Program-made: the position numbers and the translations under genes
Notes under the pieces: generated by a model
Told to the model about the DNA's origin: nothing
The model's input: the letters and a program-made list of their open reading frames with translations, nothing else
The model's database searches: none
Part shown: positions 55,601 through 64,000 of the stretch, one piece after another
Layout: the number at the start of each line of letters is the position of its first letter
How positions within the stretch are numbered: position 1 is the first letter of the stretch
Assembly: GCA_025618425.1 (NCBI GenBank)
Contig: CM046851.1
Location: forward strand, 30,857,754 to 30,921,753
DNA: 64,000 nucleotides
Reading direction: 5' to 3'
Source of the DNA: Heliocidaris tuberculata
Taxonomy: Eukaryota; Echinodermata; Echinoidea; Camarodonta; Echinometridae

Positions 55601-58456
55601 GAGAATGCATTCCACAGTTCTGACTGTTCTTTGATATCTATGCAACATATTCAAATTCATACACTGTCTAAATTGTTGATATCATAAACAGTGAATACTG
55701 CAATGGTTTTTGTTTTTCATTACATGACAACACTGTCAATTCATTGTTACTGTTTCAGCGGACAAAACTTTAGATTTCAGGAATTGGGACAAAAATTGTG
55801 TTTGCTGCCTTGTGCTGGGCACACAATGAAATACACATCAAAATTTAACTTTACTTGAACTCTTAAAAAACATCATCTCCTATTCCTCTTTCTTCTTCTC
55901 TCATTCTCTTAATCATGCCTGAACAGAGAAGAAATGGCATACAGTGAGTGCCAAAAATCAAAGACTTGTTTCACTGCTCGTCCCCCCTCCCTTAAATTCT
56001 CTTTAACCCTAACAATGCTGCAGCCAGTTTTAAGCACCAATTATGCAGAAAATTATTTGGATTAAAGAAAGCTTCTCTTTCTTCTTCAACTTCAGAATGG
56101 GCTAATGGATTGCGATGTTTGATCATATGGGATACTGCTTTCATCAAGATTAACGATTAAAAAAAAAAAAAAAAAAAAAAAATTAAAAACCAGTCTGATC
56201 AGACTTTAACTTTGATAGGTTACTGTAAACTTGTTGGCACTGTAAGGGTTAAGCACAGTCTGCACAGAAACTACAGGTCTGCACCTGTTAATCAGTAACA
56301 AGCACTCACATAAAAAATGTCCATAAATTTTAGTTTGTTTGAGGGTTGTACGACACATGCTTCAGGGACAATGCTTGGTGGTCAATATCATACATTAACC
56401 CTTTCGAGACAATTGACCACATTTTGTGGTTTGGCTCAATAACCGTTGATTCAGAGCTCTAAAATTTATTAGATTCATGAGTAGAAAGACCAAAAATTTC
56501 TGCACACACTCTGTCCATTTCTGTTGCATGACCATATTGCGTTTGATGCCAGGAATTTTAAAAACGAGAATAAGCTTTAAATCCTTAAATTGGCAACACA
56601 TTGTGAGGTTCAAAATCATTGTTTTTTATCAAAATTGGCAATTTTTTCAGCTTTTTGACATTTCTAACCATGTATATTGTTTTCAAAGACATAACACCTT
56701 ATTATAACCATGTGGCATTAAAAGAAAATATTATTGTTGCCAATTTGAAGAAGAAAATGTGATCAATTTAGCCCATAAATAATTTCTGTCCTGAAAGGGT
56801 TAACTTCAACCCTGGACCAAACACTACACCTAGCCATAACCTAAACCTAAACCTAAACCTAAACTGAAGTAAAACCCAATTGCAACCCTAACCCTAAAAC
56901 CTATGGTTCATATTCTACTAATTCAGTTAAACTCAACACTCAGTAAAAAGTCATGTTAAACAAAAGGAAAACTTAAACCGCGGTCCAACTTTCTTTGTAT
57001 TATAAACTTTACTTTAGACCAAGGGTAGGGTTTGAACTTGAGCAGAATACAGGTCTATGTCTCTGACGAACAAAGCCCGCATCAATAGTCGCTGGAGCAA
57101 ACGTCAAAGTACCTGTTTGAGAATATTACTGACCTCAAATAGAAGAATGTGAGAGCAATGATGAATGCTGCGGCACAGAATGTGACAGAGATGAGAAGAG
57201 CTATTTGGTGGACGGTCGTGTTGTAGGTGTCTTCTACACCTGGCAGTTCTGTCGAACATGAAAAAAAAAAAAAGGAACGTAGATGGGATATTGCAGTCAA
57301 ACCTGGTTAAGCAACCACCTGTATAGAAAGACCATCTACCTATGCAGACCAAAGTTGTTTGTTTTCTTAATCTTTTTGAGACAACTGACCACATTTTGTG
57401 GTTTGGCTCAATAACTTTGGATTCAGAGCCCTAAAAAATATACCACATGCAGGAGTAGAAAGAGCAAAAACTTCAGTACATGCTATGTCCATTTTTGGTA
57501 CATGACCACATTGCGTTTGATGCCAGGAATTTAATAAACGAGAATAAGCTTTAAAATCCTTAAATTGGCAATGCATTGGAGGTTCACAATCATTGCTTTT
57601 TTTATCCAAATTGGCAATTTTTATGTTTTCAAAGACATTACACCTTATTAGAACAATTTAACACTAAAAGAAAAATAATACTGTTGCCAATTTGAAGAAC
57701 AAAATGTGATCAATTTAGCCCTTAGATTATTATCGTCACGAAAATCAGTGTTTCCAATTGAAACAACTATGAAAAAGATCTGTACAAATAGATCACCTCT
57801 CCTGTAAAGACCGCTTTTCTCATCTCCTTTCAGTGGTCTTTATATACAGGTTCCATTGTATCTTATCATGACATTAGCATATAAGCATAGTGTCTGGGGT
57901 TTGAAGTGAGAAAAGGGTTCACTGCTATCTCGGTAAGAAGTACAATTATTTTTCTGCATAACAAAATAATGAGGCTCTTTATCAATAATAATAAATTACA
58001 ATGCGTAAAGTCAATGTAACTGGATTACCAAGGGCCTACCAGTACCACTTTCTTTGGAATTATGCTAGAAAAGGAATGGCTTTAAACTAATGGCAAAAAA
58101 CAGTAATGGGGAACAAGTTCAGCTCCAGAAAACTCTCATTTTTGGCAGGAAGATGAAACCTGACTTTTCATTACAAAAGAGCTACTGTTAGCAAGGGGGA
58201 TTTTGTTATTGTTGTTTTTTTGGAGGGGGGGGGGGGGGATATATCAACCAAGATGATGAGAGAAGATCATTTTAAAAAACATTGCTTACCTGTAGTGGTT
58301 GAGGTAGTAGTAGGGGGAAGGGTAGGGTTCAGCTTCAGATTACAGTTAGGCTCATCATTACAGCAGTAGACTGTACGGGATATTCTGTGGTTGCTTAGCT
58401 GACCCTTACACTGCATCAAACCCCCATCTTCCTCTGGTGCCAAACAACCATAGGAT
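43572..58456 (-). CDS. BMPR1: BMP type I receptor kinase (ALK3/6), last eight coding exons
   Basis: Minus-strand join, in transcript order: 58456-58290, 57248-57134, 55436-55295, 54050-53858, 50563-50266, 49830-49655, 47166-47036, 43694-43572. All phases agree. The receptor binds BMP ligand with a type II partner, is phosphorylated in its GS box, and then phosphorylates receptor Smads. Seen: ectodomain end with CCNDEPNCN and the LNPTLPP linker, one membrane helix, GS box [11 protein letters not shown]-loop [12 protein letters not shown] lysine, L45 loop [10 protein letters not shown], catalytic [11 protein letters not shown] where DLG is usual, GTTRYLPPE, and the C-terminal [18 protein letters not shown]1-specific features are the L45 loop, GIVEE.QLP and VMSECW. 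The 5' exons (signal peptide, first half of the ectodomain) are not visible up to 64000. Confidence 0.93.
44229..46479. mobile_element. pogo/Tigger-like TIR element in a BMPR1 intron
   Basis: Left end cagtcaacctcgcttaagtc and right end acttatgcgaagttgactg are inverted matches flanked by TA (44227-44228, 46480-46481). The interior has CT repeats and gattggtt-type direct repeats but no transposase frame. The terminus style recalls Tigger elements. Confidence 0.75.
46594..47017. mobile_element. MITE ending 16 bp from a BMPR1 splice donor
   Basis: Left ctgtaaacactgttatttcg, right cgaatatttctgcatttacag, flanked by TA. Its left 66 bp plus flank occur twice in tandem (starts at 46594 and 46660). 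CG-rich interior with ttcgcgc motifs. Confidence 0.75.
47036..47166 (-). CDS. BMPR1: BMPR1 exon: kinase subdomain X
   Basis: Acceptor ctatttgcag, donor gatgat|gtaagt on the minus strand. It encodes [20 protein letters not shown], then [20 protein letters not shown] and GDD. Matches the type I receptor pattern VPxDPSxEDMRxVV and RPxxPNRW. Phase 1 in, phase 0 out. Confidence 0.95.
47527..47699. mobile_element. Short MITE, CTGTAAAACCAGAAA ends
   Basis: Perfect inverted ends ctgtaaaaccagaaa / tttctggttttacag with TA on both sides; 173 bp. A fragment of the same family starts at 58859. Confidence 0.85.
47919..49458. mobile_element. mariner-like TIR element with about 250-bp inverted arms
   Basis: Ends cagtgcgtcccagaaaaaac and its complement, flanked by TA. 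Arms extend about 250 bp (47919-48180 and about 49195-49458), sharing ttgatggcatccatc and ttaccgagcagcagcatttt. No transposase. A TTAA-type MITE is nested inside. Intronic in BMPR1. Confidence 0.85.
48185..48673. mobile_element. TTAA-flanked foldback MITE (piggyBac-like target)
   Basis: Flanked by TTAA (48181-48184 and 48674-48677). Inverted arms of about 190 bp start agggggtacccaatgctgaa. The centre is about 100 bp around gttgcgcgctagac. Almost perfectly palindromic, so it would form a long hairpin. Confidence 0.88.
49655..49830 (-). CDS. BMPR1: BMPR1 exon: activation segment end to subdomain IX
   Basis: Acceptor gtttctacag, donor cgag|gtattg on the minus strand. It encodes [20 protein letters not shown], then [24 protein letters not shown] and [17 protein letters not shown] is the type I version of the APE segment, and D of ADMYSFG is the subdomain IX aspartate. 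Confidence 0.95.
50266..50563 (-). CDS. BMPR1: BMPR1 exon: L45 loop and catalytic loop
   Basis: Acceptor gcttacag, donor ttgag|gtaggt on the minus strand. It encodes [51 protein letters not shown] and [20 protein letters not shown], then SLAARFL. The catalytic Asp, Lys and Asn of HRDVKTSN are present. The metal-binding motif is DMS (codons at 50286-50294) where DLG is the norm. The L45 loop is of the BMP receptor type. Confidence 0.95.
50726..51394. mobile_element. TA-target TIR element, TGTGACCAG ends
   Basis: Left tgtgaccagacacgacaaaa and, inverted from the right, tgtgaccaggcaccacaaaa; TA on both sides. TIRs of about 36 bp including caccaaaaagtcgca. Non-coding, 669 bp. Confidence 0.85.
51921..53724. 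mobile_element. TIR element with GGGGGGTGTTTCATAAAGCT ends
   Basis: Left cctggggggtgtttcataaa and right tttatgaaacaccccccagg are inverted matches. TIRs are degenerate over about 100 bp (ctttacgcatgactttacga on the left). A TTAA-type MITE is nested at 52034-52611. The remainder (52616-53600) is unique-looking and has no clear transposase. Confidence 0.75.
52034..52611. mobile_element. TTAA-type MITE nested in a larger element
   Basis: TTAA at 52030-52033 and 52612-52615. Ends agggaaatccaacctt and aaggttggattgccct are inverted. The arms continue with ataagaaagttatgaatttt-type text on both sides. Confidence 0.8.
53858..54050 (-). CDS. BMPR1: BMPR1 exon: kinase N-lobe
   Basis: Acceptor ctcctgtag, donor tttaa|gtaagt on the minus strand. 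It encodes [40 protein letters not shown] and [20 protein letters not shown]. Glycine loop GKGRFG, lysine of VAVK and glutamate of the alpha-C ETEIY segment are intact. Phase 0 in, phase 1 out; the split codon makes NILS where NILG is usual. Confidence 0.96.
54051..55294. other. BMPR1 intron, no feature
   Basis: Unique-looking AT-rich sequence; no repeats or coding segments recognised. Confidence 0.5.
55295..55436 (-). CDS. BMPR1: BMPR1 exon: juxtamembrane and GS box
   Basis: Acceptor ctgtctag, donor ctgctc|gtaagt on the minus strand. It encodes [40 protein letters not shown] and GSGLPLL. The SGSGSG serines are the sites phosphorylated by type II receptors, and LPLL next to it belongs to the FKBP12-contact region. 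Phase 2 in, phase 0 out. Confidence 0.95.
55437..56398. other. BMPR1 intron, left of the TTAA MITE
   Basis: AT-rich, with an A run at 56160-56181. No other feature. Confidence 0.45.
56399..56799. mobile_element. TTAA-type MITE, CCCTTTCGAGACA ends, copy 1
   Basis: TTAA at 56395-56398 and 56800-56803; ends ccctttcgagac / gtcctgaaaggg. Related over about 370 bp to 57368-57740 (shared ccacattttgtggtttggct and gcgtttgatgccaggaattt). Confidence 0.85.
56838..56905. repeat. Telomere-like repeat patch
   Basis: Four aacct-type units (cctaaacctaaacctaaacc) followed by aaccctaaccctaaaacc. Short and degenerate; an internal patch, not a chromosome end. Confidence 0.75.
57134..57248 (-). CDS. BMPR1: BMPR1 exon: transmembrane helix
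   Basis: Acceptor tgttcgacag, donor ttgag|gtcagt on the minus strand. It encodes [14 protein letters not shown], then the hydrophobic [20 protein letters not shown] and FYLR. The HxxALLISV lead matches BMPR1B HHRALLISV. One N-glycosylation sequon (NTT) precedes the membrane. Phase 1 in, phase 2 out. Confidence 0.93.
57368..57740. mobile_element. TTAA-type MITE, copy 2 (ends decayed)
   Basis: Homologous to 56399-56799 but with degenerate termini (tttttgagacaactgacc at the left). It sits in the intron between the ectodomain and membrane exons. Confidence 0.8.
57741..58289. other. BMPR1 intron remainder
   Basis: A short G run at 58226-58238. No gene or defined repeat. Confidence 0.45.
58290..58456 (-). 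CDS. BMPR1: BMPR1 exon: C-terminal half of the ligand-binding domain
   Basis: Acceptor tgttccacag, donor acag|gtaagc on the minus strand. It encodes [40 protein letters not shown] and [15 protein letters not shown]. The cysteine spacing C..C..CC....CN fits the three-finger ectodomain, and RTxxCC plus LxPTLPP is the BMPR1A/B signature. Phase 2 in, phase 1 out, so at least one upstream coding exon exists. Confidence 0.93.
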
Positions 58457-58465
58457 CTGTGGAAC

Positions 58466-58760
58466 AAAGAAAGAAGAAGAAGAAGAAGAAGAAGAAGAAG
58501 AAGAAAGAAGAAGAAGGAGAAGAAGAAGAAGAAGAAGAAGAAGAAGGAGGAGGAGAAGGAGGAGGAGGAGGAGGAGGAGGAGGAGGAGGAGGAGGAGGAG
58601 GAGGAGGAGGAGGAGGAGGGAGGGAGAGAGATGGAGAGGGCAGGAGAGAGAGATGGAGAGAGAATGAGACAGAGGGAGAGAGAGGAGAGAGAGAGATGGA
58701 GAGAGAATGAAACAGAGAGAGAGGGGGAGGAGGGAGAGAAAGAGCGAAGTGTAAAAAAAG
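58466..58760. repeat. GAA/GAG microsatellite at a splice acceptor
   Basis: (GAA)n, then (GAG)n, then GA-rich tetranucleotides on the + strand. On the transcribed minus strand this is a pyrimidine tract of about 290 bases ending 10 bases before the ectodomain exon. The long Arg, Glu, Ser and Leu frames in it are repeat artefacts. Confidence 0.95.
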
Positions 58761-58858
58761 AAAAACGATTGATTAATGTGTGTCGAAAACAATTGTACAA
58801 TTACAAATACATCTAGATTTATTTAAAAAGCCAAATCTATAGAGAACAGCTACATGTA

Positions 58859-59068
58859 TACTGTAAAACCAGAAACTTTTGCATCTAGATTTTGGGAGTG
58901 GTCAAGATTCATGAAAGTATCATACCTTGAATACACGAGTTCTGGGCCCTGTTTCATAAAACTTGTCATCAATGACAAGTTGTAATAACTGTTATAAGCT
59001 ACTGAAATCCTTGCATCTGATTGGCTGAGAGCAAATTTGTCAGTAAAAATCACAAACAAGACACTTGA

Positions 59069-59106
<38 letters not shown>
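58859..59106. repeat. MITE fragment, foldback sequence and long C run
   Basis: ctgtaaaaccagaaac at 58860 matches one end of the 47527 family. Next comes ccctgtttcataaaacttgt with acttgtcatcaatgacaagt, a small hairpin; then a run of about 36 C (59071-59106). Confidence 0.65.
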
Positions 59107-59109
<3 letters not shown>

Positions 59110-61359
59110 CAAATGATTCCATTATGAAAGAAACTGTCTGAAAGCAATTGGAAAAGGCTGATCATGTCTACATAAGAATTGGTGTATACTGCAAGGTCTT
59201 GGAATCATCAAAATGATAAGAAATTTACCAAATCTCGCTGAAAGGCATATGCACTGCACACGGAAATGAGCTTATGGGACTGCACACACGTGTCATGAAT
59301 GTTCGGCCCTAACACTTCACCTATTTTTCGTCATATTTTTAATATGAGGACATTTGAAGGGAAAAGCTTTTTAGGGGATATTTCTCCTATGATGTTCTTG
59401 CAAACTGACATACATGTAAAAGGAATGAGAAAGCTCACAAATTCTTTTTCACCTTTCCCAGAACTCAACCTTCTCTTAAACATTGAACTTTTATAAAACC
59501 TAAAAGTTTCTTGCTCCAAAAATGGCTCTTGTGTAAAATTCTTCCAACTTTCCAGTATTACAGTATCATCTCTTTATCTTTCGAGAACAAGAGCACCAAA
59601 AAAAAAAAATGTTTTTAGATAAAGGTATAAAATGGATCAATCATTAGATCAATCTGAATACAGCCTTCAGATGTGACTTTATTCTTCCTTACATGTACAA
59701 GGCCACATAAAACAAAGCTTAGCAACTAATCATATGATCAATCAATCAATCATACCATTGATATTTGGCGATTAATTGCACACAGTGATCAACTGCAAAA
59801 TACATGTAGCAACCAATCACTAACTTCTCTTTGTGTTAAGGGGGCCGAGATTTTGATTTCTCTACATGAAAGGCCCATGGATGGACTGCTCAATGTGAAC
59901 ACAGCGGAGAAGAATATGACATGGACATGAAATAAATGAAACATGAAATGTGAACACAATGGATATCTCCTATCTCATCCAGGAAGATGTGACATATGAA
60001 ACCTGCAGATATTTATGAATCAAGGGATCTTGTTTTCTCTACAAGATAGGTCAGGGGATCCCTGCTCCCAGCTGAATTTCTTTCCATATCTTCTGCGACA
60101 AGTGATAAACGGAGTTCGCTGCCGGCATGATGTATAGGGGTCCATGACCGCTCCCGGAAGAAAAGAACCGCGAGTAGTGCTATTTGTCTTTGCAGCCTCC
60201 AAAAAAGAAATTGCATGAATGCAGTCATTTTTTATATTCAACTTTCTCCATGTCTCAAGCGACACAGACTCTCATTATCAGGGATACCAGTTGGCTTTAC
60301 TAAATTAGCCTGAAACAAGTCCTAGACCTGTTGGAGTCCCATATATTCCATTCACTTTAGAGTCAGAAAAAGCTGGAAACAGAGAAGTGACAGGGATGAA
60401 TATTAGTCAAAAGCCTAAAATTAGCATCGTTGATTAAAATCAAAGAACACTTTCTCATTGTACCAATTGCTTGTGACATTGATTCTAGTTTGAGTAATTA
60501 CATGTATGCCAAGCAAACATGTCTTGGACAGTTCTTCAAGAGTATGAAAATGGATTTTCAAAAAAAAAAAGAAGATCAACATGAATCTGCCTTGAGAAAG
60601 ACTCCATGTTAAAGTGGATTATGTCATAAGCTGATGCAGCAAAATACTGATGACAGGAGTAATATGTATTTGTTTAGCACGAAAGGCTTAGGAAGTTCAT
60701 AATCATAAGGGCACTTATGGTATATTGAACAGGTACAAATTTTGTATTTTTTATGAATGTGAAGTTTTGAGCACATGTCGAGCATATTTGCCCACCCAAT
60801 TACATAGCTTAAAGACAGATCTCAATGAAAATGAAAATTGTCCTGATCTTACAATACATATATTTCTCTTTCAAGGCTTCAATTTCACTCTAAATCTAAT
60901 AATTTGTAGTGCATCAATTCTTATCCATTCTCATCATGTCTTCACGGCCAAGATGAGAAGAGAGAGAAAGATAGAGAGAGAGAAAAAGCCTTGCTTGGTA
61001 GATGGATATGCTTGTGATGAATTCAGCATTCATCAAACCTGTCATTATACATGCACCCTATGTATTGTTTTAGGCACCATGAGACAGTGACCCAGGAGCA
61101 ACGTTCTGCCTGCCGAAGGGCACATCTAGTCTTCAGCTACGTCTAGTCTTCAGCCACAGGGATCTCTCTCTTTTCCATAGCTGCTAACCTTCAACAGCAA
61201 AATGTAAGGAATATACATGTATATCCAAAATGAGGAATACAATATATTTTGTATGCTTTCTTTAGAGATAAGTGTTCCAAAAATAAGAGGAATCTAGGGT
61301 TGATAACATTAGTGTAGAGGACAAAACAAATAAAGCAACAAGGCAAAAACCTGCAATTT
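59107..61359. other. Probable BMPR1 intron, no gene supported
   Basis: AT-rich, mostly unique-looking. A GA-rich patch at 60956-60985. Several short open frames on both strands lack family features. Confidence 0.45.
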
Positions 61360-61575
61360 CAGAATTGACCTCTATGACCTTTGACCTTTGACCTATGCAC
61401 CCCAATATCTAATCAGATTGTCTTTCTATGGTGATACATATCAGCGCCAAGTTTGAAGTTCATACCTCACATGGTTCTTGAGTCATCGGGAGAACGAGAA
61501 ATCGGGATGGAAGACAAACCCGAAAACATAATGCCTCCAGCACCACTTTCGGTGGGCAGAGGCATAAAAAGAAAT
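61360..61575. repeat. Dispersed repeat with triple tgacct half-sites
   Basis: tgacct at 61375, 61382 and 61389, each one base apart, followed by aagtttgaagttcatacctc, cttgagtcatcgggagaacg and the foldback ataatgcctcc ... ggtgggcagaggcat. It has the look of a dispersed invertebrate repeat rather than a gene. Confidence 0.6.
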
Positions 61576-64000
61576 AAACAGAAATCATTCCTCCAAAATA
61601 GAGAAGTTTGGCAGCTTTATGTTCCTGCTATCTCAGTAGTATCAATGTATCATCTGTCCTAGCAGATCTGACCACCAAATGACCAATGATACTTCGGCAT
61701 CAGTGCTCGACTGATCATAAACAAAATCAGACAAGAAAACAAATAATTTTACTCTACCTCTTCTTTTTCTTTTCAAAAAAATTTTCAGGTATTGCACACC
61801 CTACCACCTGGATGTGAGAACAGGGTCTTGAGTAACGCAAATGTCACATGATTTCATTCATGTATACTCTGTATTCATTGCTACCCGATGTTATTCTCTG
61901 CGTTATGATCGGCCACTGAACTCATGGCTATGCCTCAGCAAGCCCACAAACATCCATACCCCTCTCTCTTTTGATGTCATCTGTTCGAGATGAGCATCGA
62001 AGGCTTGGCAGAGCTCATATTCATACCATCTCAAGTTACAAATTGAATATGATTTGGACATGTTATTGGTTGATGTATTATGCATAGTGACCACTAAGTA
62101 AACCTCAGGATGGAGATCAGAATTCCCACAGACAGGCCCTGAATGAATAATAATCTCACAAATCAATGTAATTTCATCATTTCTGCGCCTCTTTCTGTTT
62201 AGTTTATTTGCTTCAAGAAGTTTTCATACTGTTTGCCATTGAAAATTTAGGAGAGAAGTAAGAACAAGTTAGGATGGGTGTATTTGAATAGAATAATCAG
62301 TGTCACTTATGAAATTGATGAGATTAAATCGCATAAATGCATTTTTTTTTTGGGGGGGGGGGAGGTAAATGTGAACATCAACTCTCTCTATTTTACTGCT
62401 ATCCAATGTTTTCACAAATTATATCAGGAGGTTGGAAAGTTGGTAACTACATGTAAAAAAAACCCCAAAACAGGTAACATACCAACAGACCTCATACAAG
62501 TATGTCTGCGAAAGTGAAATTCAAATAATTTTTCACAATGACACAAAATTTGACATGACTTCAAAGCCTTCTCGTTCCATTTGCAAATACCATATAAAAA
62601 AATTATTTAAAAAAAACGAATGGGGTAATGTGCAAATAAGTATAAAAAAAATCTTGATCCCTAACAAATTTCTTTGAATAACAGACAGGATTACTTGTTC
62701 AAGATGGCTTCTAAACCATAATAGAGTGCTACTACAGGATGTGAAATTCATTATCCTCCTCATCTGTTGTCCTTTTATCATCAATCATGATACTCTTCAT
62801 TTACTAGTCGGGCAGTGAACTTGCAGAAAGCTACAGCCAGTGTTACATTCACATGAGATCTTCCATGTTAGCCAAGGATTTCCACCCATATCAAATGAGT
62901 AAAATGCTCACTTTTTGTCTTGTATGCAAATCATGTAGGTAACAAAGCAAATGTATTTGTTTGTTTGTCGTTTTTTTTTAGAGGGGGGGGGGGGAGTTAT
63001 TGAAAACACTGTAAGTACAGTAAAAAATATGCAATGGTAAAATACAGACATCACTGAAGGCATCATGAACTTCACTCATACATGTACCTCAGATGTCAAA
63101 GGTCACTCAGCAGAGTGGAAAACACAAACAAACCCTTGCTCTATAAATAGACTACAGCATGCAAGCTGACTGACCTTGAATAAATCTACTTGTAAGGTCT
63201 TGACCTAGCCCCTGGGAGAAGGGCACAACATAACCCTGGGGAAAAGAACATGATCATGGCACCTGGGAAAAGGGGCATGTTCATGATCCCTAGGAGAGAG
63301 GTATGCGCATGCTGGCTTTGACTTCAGACAACTGAAAGCAACATTGTAGACCATATCTAAATGCAAGCCTGGCAAGCTTTGGGTATCCATTAGAGAATAG
63401 TTCACTATTTTAAAAAATGAGAATGTACTACATGCATACATGTGGCCCGACATAATTTTTCTATTATACATACAAATATTACAAACAGTTGCACACCCGA
63501 TGATGGTAATGGGACCATGTACTGGACAATCAAAGAAATGGTCTCTCTTGCAACATTTTATATTTTCAATGCTCTTGAAGGGAATTACACCTAGAAGAAT
63601 ACTTTCCAGAAAGTGGATCTTCATTCCATTTCAGTTTCCTTCAGTTTGCATTTATTAATTTCGCTGAAGTTCAACAAAAATGATTTGACCAGATATGTCT
63701 TTATTACCAAAGTAAACTCATAATTTGATTTACTCTGATAACATATGCTCTATCGGTATTTGGATGCCAATGTAGCATAGCTGTTCAGATCCAATACATG
63801 GCGACAGTAGCAGCATATACCATTATAAACAATCATACATTTGTAATTGTATGTACAATGTAGGCAGACTGATCATGAGATAGGGTGCTTGACGTGCAAT
63901 CTCACCCACACATAAATTTATATGAGTGGGACCACATGTAATCAGACTCTACTGGGTCATCGACTGTTTATTTGGGTACTGGCAGACACACACATGCAAT
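61576..64000. other. Right edge, no gene supported
   Basis: AT-rich; G runs at 62353 and 62983. I searched the minus strand for a cysteine-rich first ectodomain exon and a signal peptide of the receptor and did not find a convincing one. Confidence 0.4.

Noticed and set aside
58406..58816. Long Arg-, Glu-, Leu- and Ser-rich frames on both strands
   Set aside because: All are translations of the GAA/GAG microsatellite next to the receptor exon.
62278..63658. Candidate first ectodomain exon of the BMP receptor
   Set aside because: Minus-strand cysteine-containing frames here (for example 63205-63624) lack the spacing of a type I receptor ectodomain and have no fitting splice phase.

Overview
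The window is animal nuclear DNA with short exons, GT/AG introns and a heavy load of transposons and microsatellites. Two multi-exon genes lie tail to tail. No prokaryotic, viral or organellar signal was seen. The type of genes, the density of small terminal-inverted-repeat elements with G-run cores, and L2/CR1-like LINE tails suggest a marine deuterostome, most likely an echinoderm such as a sea urchin. That assignment is an inference; no species marker is present.

Left part (1655-21655, + strand): eleven exons of a microsomal cytochrome P450 of family 4, closest to CYP4V2 as I know that family. Every exon was joined by hand and all phases agree, giving 496 residues. The core P450 motifs are present. 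The C-terminus ends inside a minisatellite and lacks the last beta-sheet strands of the family. Its introns hold a LINE fragment, many MITEs, a satellite-like repeat with nuclear-receptor-type half sites, a large inverted repeat beside exon 5, and several decayed copies of part of exon 9.

Middle (21656-35800): repeat-dominated intergenic DNA. It contains a minisatellite, a (TAC)n block, a second copy of the satellite-like element, a tRNA-derived SINE, two copies of a hAT-like MITE, two minisatellites, and LINE fragments on both strands, one split by a hAT-like MITE with an 8-bp target duplication.

Right part (35810-58456, - strand): the last eight coding exons of a type I BMP receptor serine/threonine kinase (ALK3/6, BMPR1 class). 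They cover the second half of the ligand-binding domain, the membrane segment, the GS box and the whole kinase to the stop codon. The L45 loop is of the BMP type, which predicts signalling through Smad1/5/8. The kinase DFG-equivalent motif reads DMS instead of DLG. A long repeat-poor tract downstream of the stop (35810-43571) may be the 3' UTR. The signal peptide and first ectodomain exons were not found and probably lie beyond 64000. The introns hold mariner-, pogo- and TTAA-type elements, several nested in an order that can be read from the sequence.

The two genes have no evident functional link. One is a membrane-bound fatty-acid-type oxygenase and the other a developmental signalling receptor.
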